Positions 1 through 3,363 of a stretch of 6,225 bases of DNA are shown here, one piece after another. The position numbers and the translations under genes were made by a program. Positions within the stretch are counted from its first letter, which is position 1. Every line of letters begins with the position of its first letter. The stretch spans positions 1-6,225 of the forward strand of contig URJL01000070.1 of the NCBI GenBank assembly GCA_900548115.1, read 5' to 3'. This DNA is from an uncultured Eubacteriales bacterium (lineage in GTDB: Bacteria; Bacillota; Clostridia; Oscillospirales; CAG-382). The notes beneath the pieces are model-generated. The model did no database searches, was not told where the DNA came from, and was given only the letters and a program-made list of their open reading frames with translations.

Positions 1-88
1 AATTTCTCTTCGGAGAAATTTCTTTGAAAAGTCCGAGAGGACTTTTTGTCACCGATAGGTGATATGTCCGCGAAAGCGGACATCTTCG
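1..88 (+). repeat. Tandem tetraloop-hairpin cassette, left copy
   Basis: Four perfect or near-perfect hairpins follow one another. Positions 1-20 form AATTTCTC/GAGAAATT around a TTCG loop closed by C-G. Positions 27-46 form AAAAGTCC/GGACTTTT around GAGA. Positions 48-63 form GTCACC/GGTGAT around GATA, with a G-T pair at the base. Positions 64-83 form ATGTCCGC/GCGGACAT around GAAA. Loops of the UUCG and GNRA type appear only when the plus strand is read, so if this is RNA the sense strand is probably plus. Positions 27-88 recur inverted at 6050-6111 with two differences in 62 nt. The element begins at the window edge and may extend further left. No T-run follows any stem, so it is not a standard intrinsic terminator. 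It can be read as protein, but a TGA at 25-27 closes the frame that stays open in the right copy. Confidence 0.85.
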
Positions 89-114
89 AAAGCATAACTT
101 TGTGTCAGGTTGGC

Positions 115-365
115 GGAATTTCGATGCGCACCAAAGCCTTCCCCTCGAGGGGAAGGTGTCACGAAGTGACGGATGAGGTGCCGCCTACGCAGTAGGCGGA
201 GCCGCAACGACAAAGTTCGGTGAGGTGGAATTTTGTGTGGTGCGACGAAAGTGCGCATAATGTTGTGTCAGCAAAAGCTGTTACTGCGCATTCGCCCGCC
301 CCTTCGGCGCGGGCGCACCTCATCCACCGCTACGCGGTCCCCCTTCCCCTCGAGGGGAAGGCTTT
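115..365. repeat. Modular palindromic (MITE-like) element with inverted ends
   Basis: The 20-bp palindrome CCTTCCCCTCGAGGGGAAGG occurs at 137-156 and 342-361. With flanking AAAG and CTTT it gives perfect 24-nt inverted ends, 133-156 and 342-365. Moving inward, each end has a short hairpin and then the 10-mer GGATGAGGTG (171-180; inverted at 316-325), then another hairpin. The hairpins differ between the two ends although the spacer motif is identical: GTCAC-GAA-GTGAC (158-170) against ACCGC-TAC-GCGGT (326-338), and CCGCCTAC-GCA-GTAGGCGG (181-199) against CGCCCGC/GCGGGCG (293-315). A junction sequence at 115-138 leads into the first palindrome and is shared with 2563-2593 and 3189-3266. No protein gene lies inside. 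The layout resembles a non-autonomous element or a REP-type repeat cluster. I see no clear target-site duplication. Confidence 0.75.
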
Positions 366-490
366 ATTTCCGCTTGTTTTAAAAGTACGGACACTTATGC
401 CGTCTGTGTCGATTCGGCAAAAACCGTACCGACATTGTAGGGGCGACCGGCGGTCGCCCGCCGAGTTCCCATAAACACCGCAAGGGTAAT
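366..490. repeat. Intergenic hairpins between palindromic element and nrdR 3' region
   Basis: No gene is visible. The clearest structure is an 8-bp stem GGGCGACC/GGTCGCCC at 441-448 and 452-459 with a GGC loop; I remember this as a common intergenic motif in gut Clostridia, unchecked. A second pairing joins GTACGG (385-390) with CCGTAC (424-429) and could enclose a smaller GACAC/GTGTC pairing. No T-run follows on either strand, so neither is a convincing terminator. The segment is downstream of nrdR and could be part of its 3' untranslated region. Confidence 0.5.
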
Positions 491-528
491 GTGAAATCGA
501 ATTCCGACCATCGGAATTCGTATTTCAC
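491..528 (-). repeat. Bulged 17-bp 3' hairpin, copy A
   Basis: On the minus strand, GTGAAAT pairs with ATTTCAC and CGAATTCCGA pairs with TCGGAATTCG. A single A is bulged on the 5' arm (plus-strand T521) and the loop is TGG, giving 17 bp. It begins 24 nt past the nrdR stop codon (553-555) and has the same sense as nrdR. Three relatives are in the window (2510-2547, 3136-3173, 3312-3349). Compared with them this copy has U-A at the second pair and A-U at the sixth. No U-tract follows, so classical intrinsic termination is not supported; a 3'-end stabiliser, processing site or REP-like role is possible. Confidence 0.8.
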
Positions 529-532
529 GGCA

Positions 533-553
533 ACCGCTCCCCGCAGGGGCGGT
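533..553 (-). repeat. GC-rich hairpin overlapping the nrdR stop codon
   Basis: On the minus strand ACCG pairs with CGGT and CCCC with GGGG around a TGC loop, with a 2-nt bulge (plus-strand 537-538). The stem starts at the last base of the nrdR stop codon. It occupies the place held by the GCGCCTGCGGCGAGCATTGCC unit ahead of the related hairpins at 2510 and 3136, and the shared bases CCTGCGG, GAGC and TTGCC show common origin. The sequence changed while pairing was kept. It is followed directly by hairpin A, so the nrdR message would end in two stacked stems. Confidence 0.6.
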
Positions 554-1005
554 TATTCGCCTAAAATCTTTTTTAATTCTTCCATAAAGGTGTTGATATC
601 CTTAAATTGCCGATAAACCGAAGCAAAGCGGACATAGGACACCTCGTCCAATTCTTTCAGCTTTTCCATAACCAGCTCGCCGATCTCGGTCGAGGGGATC
701 TCACTGCGCATGGAGCTTTGCAGCGTCGTTTCGATATCGTTCACCGCGCCTTCGATCTGCTTCATGCTGACGGGACGTTTCTCACAGGCGCGCACAATGC
801 CGCGGGTCAGCTTGGAACGGTCGAAAAGCTCGCGCGTGCCGTTCTTTTTCACGACCAAAAAGCTCAGATTTTCGATGGTCTCGACGGTTTTAAAACGTTT
901 TTGACACAGAAGACATTCGCGGCGGCGGCGGATGCCGGTTCCGTCGGCGGACGGGCGGGAATCGAGCACCTTGCTTTCAAGATGCCCGCAGGAAGGACAT
1001 TTCAT
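553..1005 (-). CDS. nrdR: Transcriptional repressor NrdR
   Basis: This 150-residue protein is the usual length for NrdR, the nucleotide-sensing repressor of ribonucleotide reductase operons. The N-terminus carries a four-cysteine zinc ribbon (C3, C6, C31, C34) with the family strings CPSCGH and RRRRECL, which binds DNA at NrdR boxes. An ATP-cone domain follows at about 49-139, beginning with VVKKNG and FDRSKL (residues 51-66), and senses the ATP/dATP ratio. The signature DEVSYVRFASVYRQF is at 120-134. The ATG at 1003-1005 is preceded by GGAGGTGA (minus strand of 1012-1019), about 7-9 nt away, which fixes the start. No ribonucleotide reductase gene or recognisable NrdR box is in the window, so its targets lie elsewhere. 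A possible promoter and a 12-bp tandem repeat lie upstream, and stacked hairpins follow the stop. Identification is secure. Confidence 0.98.
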   Translation of the reverse strand: MKCPSCGHLESKVLDSRPSADGTGIRRRRECLLCQKRFKTVETIENLSFLVVKKNGTRELFDRSKLTRGIVRACEKRPVSMKQIEGAVNDIETTLQSSMRSEIPSTEIGELVMEKLKELDEVSYVRFASVYRQFKDINTFMEELKKILGE

Positions 1006-1011
1006 CTTGCT

Positions 1012-1042
1012 TCACCTCCGAAATTGTATTTCCGAATTTATA
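1012..1042 (-). promoter_or_regulatory. Likely -10 box and ribosome binding site of nrdR
   Basis: On the minus strand a TATAAA hexamer (1037-1042) lies about 31 nt before the nrdR start codon, within an AT-rich stretch. The Shine-Dalgarno GGAGGTGA is at 1012-1019. A transcript starting near 1030 would have a leader of about 25 nt. No good -35 hexamer lies at 17 nt; that position falls inside the 12-bp tandem repeat, which could mean activator or repressor binding there. The ribosome binding site is confident, the -10 box only tentative. Confidence 0.45.
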
Positions 1043-1049
1043 TTTTCCG

Positions 1050-1097
1050 TATTCGTATTTGCATTCGTACTTGCATTCGCACTTGCATTCGTATTCG
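1050..1097. repeat. 12-bp tandem repeat upstream of nrdR
   Basis: Read on the plus strand: a half unit TATTCG (1050-1055), then TATTTGCATTCG (1056-1067), TACTTGCATTCG (1068-1079) and CACTTGCATTCG (1080-1091), then a second half unit TATTCG (1092-1097). The units differ by one or two bases. The array fills most of the 113-bp gap between the TIM-barrel gene's stop and the nrdR start, just upstream of the possible nrdR -10 box. It may be an iterated protein-binding site or simple slippage-generated sequence; it does not resemble the 16-bp NrdR box. Confidence 0.8.
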
Positions 1098-1118
1098 TTT
1101 TCCGCGCTTTTCGCGCCC

Positions 1119-1961
1119 TTATTCTTCGGGGCAAAAGAACGCGCGGGTCTTGTTCAAAGAAAGGGCAAGCTCGTCTGCGTCCGAAAAGCACGAACGATAG
1201 ACTTCCAAAATATACGAGCCGTGAAAACCGACTTTTTCAAGCGCTTCTTTTACCGCGTTCATATCCGCAAAGCCGTCAAAAGGCAGACAGCATTCGTGTT
1301 CGCCGAAATCGTTCATATGAACATGCACGATCTTTTCACCCATGGCGGCGATCACCTCGCGAAAATTCTGTTTGGCGCGAAATGCCTGTTTTAAATCGAA
1401 CGTAAAGCGTAAATCGGGCACGAGCGTTTGCACGCGGCGGAGAAATTCGGGCGATTGCGAACGGTGATTATTGACATTTTCCTGCGTAAAGACAAGATCA
1501 TAGGATTTGGCAAGCTCGATCAGGCGTCCGTAGGCCTCGCAAAGACAGTCGTCGGAGGAAAGCGACCGCGAGAAAGTCGGCGTGTTTTTTTCGCCGTGAA
1601 AGACGATATATTTCGCGCCCAAAACCGCCGCGCCCTCGAAAAAGCGCGCATAAAGCGAAAGTCCGTCGGAAAGCCGCCGCTTGTATTCCGAAAAGAACAA
1701 AAGGCTTTCGAAAGCCGATGTGTAGGGATGAAGCGACACGATCTCGGTTCCGTTTTCCTTTGCATAATCGCAAAAGCGCTTCAGCGATTCGGGAGACAAT
1801 TCGTCGACCGAATTCATAAAGACCTCGGCGACGGGCGCGCCCGCGTCGACGACGCGCCGAAAGGCGGAAAAGGTGTCCTCGGGATAAAAACAGGCGGTGG
1901 AAATACCGCACCGCGACGGGCGGCAAACGGTGTTGATTTTGGATTCGGAATTTTTGAGCAT
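1119..1961 (-). CDS. Xylose-isomerase-like TIM-barrel protein (sugar phosphate isomerase/epimerase family)
   Basis: This 280-residue protein fits the xylose isomerase-like TIM-barrel superfamily (sugar phosphate isomerases/epimerases and endonuclease IV relatives). Strand-end motifs come in barrel order: CGIST (18-22), AEVFMN (45-50), SLHPY (76-80), IVFHGE (119-124), QENVNN (160-165), FTFDLKQ (186-192), VHVHMND (212-218) and ILEVY (251-255). Conserved acids and histidines E161, D189, H213/H215 and E253 are where this superfamily binds its divalent metal. Substrate and reaction cannot be named from sequence; a cytosolic sugar or polyol isomerase/epimerase is likely, and an AP-endonuclease-like role is less likely. 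The ATG at 1959-1961 is preferred because GAGGTG precedes it by 8-10 nt. The frame stays open upstream to 2153, but that part reads as a Phe-rich run from pyrimidine-rich DNA. nrdR follows 113 bp downstream; an operon is possible but unproven. Confidence 0.85.
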   Translation of the reverse strand: MLKNSESKINTVCRPSRCGISTACFYPEDTFSAFRRVVDAGAPVAEVFMNSVDELSPESLKRFCDYAKENGTEIVSLHPYTSAFESLLFFSEYKRRLSDGLSLYARFFEGAAVLGAKYIVFHGEKNTPTFSRSLSSDDCLCEAYGRLIELAKSYDLVFTQENVNNHRSQSPEFLRRVQTLVPDLRFTFDLKQAFRAKQNFREVIAAMGEKIVHVHMNDFGEHECCLPFDGFADMNAVKEALEKVGFHGSYILEVYRSCFSDADELALSLNKTRAFFCPEE

Positions 1962-2202
1962 GGAAAACACACCTCGAACAGCAGTTTGCGGGAACGGAAG
2001 AATGAAAAACGGGAAATGAAAAACGAAAAACAGAGGAAAAAATAACGAAATACACGAATCAATGCGAAATATTTTCCAAAAAACGCGGTCAAAAGCAAAG
2101 TTTCCCGAAAAAATCCGCTTTTTGCGGGAAACGCACAAATTCAACCGAATCATTTAAAACATCCTTTAAAACATTTAAAAAGAGAGTAAAACGGAGGAAA
2201 AA
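1962..2202. promoter_or_regulatory. Divergent AT-rich promoter region
   Basis: This region separates the minus-strand TIM-barrel gene from the plus-strand membrane protein gene, so both promoters should be here. A purine-rich tract at about 1995-2050 contains AATGAAAAACG twice (2001-2011 and 2015-2025). An inverted repeat occupies 2100-2132: GTTTCCCG pairs with CGGGAAAC, continued by A5/T5 with one bulged G at 2124. Three near copies of CATTTAAAACAT-type sequence at 2151-2162, 2164-2174 and 2172-2180 lie just upstream of the plus-strand gene. GGAGG at 2193-2197, 5 nt before the ATG at 2203, is its ribosome binding site. No -35/-10 pair is good enough to call on either strand. Confidence 0.55.
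2100..2132. repeat. Inverted repeat in the divergent region (possible operator)
   Basis: GTTTCCCG (2100-2107) pairs with CGGGAAAC (2125-2132), and A2108-A2112 pairs with T2119-T2123 with G2124 bulged, giving 13 bp around ATCCGC. Lying between two divergent genes, it could be a shared operator. Read on the minus strand a smaller stem CCGC-AAAAA-GCGG is followed by a T-run, which weakly resembles a terminator or attenuator in the leader of the TIM-barrel gene, but a 4-bp stem is poor evidence. The function is not determined. Confidence 0.5.
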
Positions 2203-2472
2203 ATGACGATTTTTCATTTTCAAAGGAAAAAACGAACCGAAAAGGAGCGCTTTTCGCTCGAGCCGCTTACATATCGTTTTTTGCGGAGCTTTTTCGCGCT
2301 GACCGCTCTTGTCACGGTGCTGATCTTTGCGGAGCTTTTACGGCGCGGCGGCGCGGAGGTCTCGCCGAAGGACATTCCGTATTTTACCGCCATGCTCGAG
2401 TACGCCGTCGCCTCGGCATTGCTCATTCCCTCGCTTGCCCTGCTTTTGGATCTTGCCCAAAAACGCGCCTGA
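2203..2472 (+). CDS. Small two-helix membrane protein, function unknown
   Basis: This 89-residue protein matches no family I recognise. The first 25 residues are strongly basic (QRKKRTEKER at 7-16). Two hydrophobic segments follow, at about 26-46 (FLRSFFALTALVTVLIFAEL) and about 60-83 (around MLEYAVASALLIPSLALLLD), separated by a short polar loop RRGGAEVSPKD. By the positive-inside rule both ends should face the cytoplasm. There is no cleavable signal peptide. The ATG has GGAGG 5 nt upstream, a strong site, which is the main argument that it is real. It is transcribed away from the TIM-barrel gene and ends 38 nt before a bulged hairpin of the same sense. Possible roles include a small membrane regulator or a complex subunit; nothing in the sequence decides. 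Confidence 0.65.
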   Translation: MTIFHFQRKKRTEKERFSLEPLTYRFLRSFFALTALVTVLIFAELLRRGGAEVSPKDIPYFTAMLEYAVASALLIPSLALLLDLAQKRA

Positions 2473-2485
2473 CGGCGCCGCAGTT

Positions 2486-2547
2486 GCCGCGCCTGCGGCG
2501 AGCATTGCCGCGAAGCTTGCATTCCGATGGTCGGAATGCAACTTCGC
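2486..2547 (+). repeat. GC hairpin plus bulged 17-bp 3' hairpin, copy C
   Basis: A small stem GCCGC-GCCT-GCGGC (2486-2499) lies within a 21-nt unit (2489-2509) also found at 3115-3135. The main hairpin follows at 2510-2547: GCGAAG pairs with CTTCGC and TTGCATTCCGA pairs with TCGGAATGCAA, with C2516 bulged on the 5' arm and loop TGG. It lies 37 nt after the membrane protein's stop codon, in the same sense. Relative to copy A it carries C-G instead of U-A at pair 2 and G-C instead of A-U at pair 6, plus two inner compensatory changes. No T-run follows. Confidence 0.8.
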
Positions 2548-2562
2548 CTTACCCTTGTTGTA

Positions 2563-2733
2563 TTGACATAGAATTTTGATGCGTAATGAAGCCTTCCCCA
2601 CTTGACCGAAGGTCACAGTGAATCGAGGGGAAGGTGGCGTGCGAAGCACGTCGGATGTAACACATCGCTACGCGAAGTGTGGCAAATTTCATCTGCGATG
2701 AAATGTTGCCGTGCCGCCTACGAAAGTAGGCGG
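2563..2733 (+). repeat. Junction sequence, interrupted palindrome and hairpin string
   Basis: The junction (2563-2593) starts TTGACATAGAATTTTGATG and leads into the palindrome arm CCTTCCCC (2592-2599). Between that arm and TCGAGGGGAAGG (2623-2634) a 23-nt piece intervenes that itself folds: ACT-TGACC pairs with GGTCA-AGT around GAA, with C2616 bulged. Further hairpins follow: GCGTGC-GAA-GCACGT (2637-2651), GGATG, ACACaTCGC-TAC-GCGAaGTGT (2660-2680), GGCAA/TTGCC with TTTCATC-TGC-GATGAAA (2681-2710), and CCGCCTAC-GAAA-GTAGGCGG (2714-2733). The last shares its stem with 181-199 but has another loop. The order parallels 115-199, so this is the same composite repeat with one hairpin nested in the palindrome and two extra ones. 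Confidence 0.75.
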
Positions 2734-2990
2734 AGCCTCAATAGCACTTTTGACGAGACAAAACCTTGTGTGTAGTCGTGAGATCCGCCCTCGCCGTATT
2801 CCTCTTTTGCTATCACCCGCAAACGGGCGGTGTTTGCCCTTCGGGCGGAGTTCCTTTCTTTTCTTCCGAAAAGAGCACACACATCCTTTGCCGACTGAAT
2901 TTTTGTGTCGGCAAGTGTGTGCCCGAGTTTCGGACGCAAAGCGCCCAAAACTCCGAATCGTCTTTATATTTGACTGCCAAAGAAAAGCGA
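2734..2990. repeat. Non-coding spacer with a long bulged hairpin
   Basis: I see no gene here. The strongest structure is at 2875-2922: GCACACAC (2875-2882) pairs with GTGTGTGC (2915-2922) and TTGCCGAC (2888-2895) pairs with GTCGGCAA (2907-2914), giving 16 bp interrupted by one 5-nt bulge (ATCCT) and closed by an 11-nt AT-rich loop. A short GCCC-TTC-GGGC hairpin is at 2836-2846. Short open frames exist on both strands but lack good ribosome binding sites and protein-like composition. The segment lies in the convergent region between the membrane protein gene and polA. Confidence 0.5.
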
Positions 2991-3011
2991 TTTAAGGGCT
3001 GTGCCCTTAAA
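2991..3011. repeat. Perfect 9-bp hairpin beside a C/G run
   Basis: TTTAAGGGC (2991-2999) pairs exactly with GCCCTTAAA (3003-3011) around a TGT loop, and a C-run follows at 3014-3018. Read on the minus strand the order is a G-run, a T-run, then the stem. The T-run lies before the stem on that strand and none follows on plus, so this is not a normal terminator in either direction. The preceding CCAAAGAAAAGCG together with this stem resembles an intergenic repeat I remember from gut Clostridia; that is memory only. Confidence 0.55.
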
Positions 3012-3093
3012 AACCCCCTGATTGTACAGAGCTTTTGCGCTCAATTAAGAACGTCCTGCTTACCTTTTTCGCAATTACAGGTCCCGCTTCGTC

Positions 3094-3135
3094 GCGCCTG
3101 CGGCGGGCATTGCCGCGCCTGCGGCGAGCATTGCC
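3094..3135 (+). repeat. Two tandem 21-bp GC-rich units
   Basis: Units at 3094-3114 and 3115-3135 match at 20 of 21 positions (GCGCCTGCGGCG, then G or A, then GCATTGCC). A third copy of the second unit is at 2489-2509. The overlap between units folds as GCCGC-GCCT-GCGGC (3112-3125). In both places the unit directly abuts a bulged 17-bp hairpin, so it behaves as the upstream module of that element, here duplicated. Confidence 0.85.
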
Positions 3136-3173
3136 GCGAAATACGAATTCCGATGGTCGGAATTCGATTTCGC
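3136..3173 (+). repeat. Bulged 17-bp hairpin, copy B
   Basis: GCGAAAT pairs with ATTTCGC, and CGAATTCCGA pairs with TCGGAATTCG. A3143 is bulged on the 5' arm and the loop is TGG. It is copy A's sequence with one complete base-pair change, C-G for U-A at pair 2. It is not next to a stop codon; the nearest plus-strand gene ends at 2472. It faces copy D (minus strand, 3312-3349) across the central palindrome at 3219-3237. Confidence 0.8.
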
Positions 3174-3188
3174 CCTACTTCTGTAATG

Positions 3189-3266
3189 TTGACATAGAAA
3201 TTTTGATGCACAACAGAGCCTTCCCCTCGAGGGGAGGCTTCATTACACATCGAGATTCCATGTCAA
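3189..3266. repeat. Palindrome flanked by two inverted junction sequences
   Basis: The plus-strand junction (3189-3220) begins TTGACATAGAAATTTTGATG and enters a slightly shortened palindrome, CCTTCCCCTCGAGGGGAGG (3219-3237), which has lost one A from the right arm. A second junction runs on the minus strand from 3266 to 3236; it differs from the junction at 2563-2593 at 4 of 31 positions, all transitions. The palindrome is therefore shared by two head-to-head composite repeats, with hairpin B to the left and hairpin D to the right. Confidence 0.75.
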
Positions 3267-3311
3267 CATAACATGGATAGGTCAAATTATCGCCGACAAA
3301 ACAAAGGTAAG

Positions 3312-3349
3312 GTGAAGTTGCATTCCGACCGTCGGAATGCAAACTTCAC
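3312..3349 (-). repeat. Bulged 17-bp 3' hairpin, copy D
   Basis: On the minus strand GTGAAG pairs with CTTCAC and TTGCATTCCGA pairs with TCGGAATGCAA, with one T bulged on the 5' arm (plus-strand A3343) and loop CGG. It begins 14 nt after the polA stop codon and has the polA sense. A CGGC/GCCG pairing (3349-3352 with 3360-3363) lies between the two. It combines copy C's inner stem with copy A's outer U-A pair. No U-tract follows on the polA strand. Confidence 0.8.
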
Positions 3350-3363
3350 GGCAACACCCGCCG

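Noticed and set aside
441..553. Intrinsic terminators downstream of nrdR
   Set aside because: Stems are strong but no T-run follows on the minus strand, so I did not label them terminators.
1428..2045. Plus-strand open frame (205 codons) opposite the TIM-barrel gene
   Set aside because: It is antisense to a recognisable protein, and its Lys/Glu/Arg-rich tail is only the purine-rich intergenic tract read as codons.
1962..2153. 64-residue N-terminal extension of the TIM-barrel protein with a Phe-rich hydrophobic stretch that looks like a membrane anchor
   Set aside because: The stretch comes from pyrimidine-rich, repetitive DNA; a good ribosome binding site stands before the ATG at 1961, and the family begins there.
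2563..2591. TTGACA as a -35 promoter box at the junction sequences
   Set aside because: No acceptable -10 lies at 16-18 nt, and the sequence recurs as part of the repeat, not ahead of genes.
2689..2995. Several 60-95 codon open frames on both strands of the convergent region
   Set aside because: They overlap hairpin repeats, lack ribosome binding sites and have Arg-rich, low-complexity composition typical of repeat read-through.
491..3363. CRISPR array, because of repeated palindromic units
   Set aside because: Spacing is irregular, copies are in both orientations, there are no uniform unique spacers and no cas genes.
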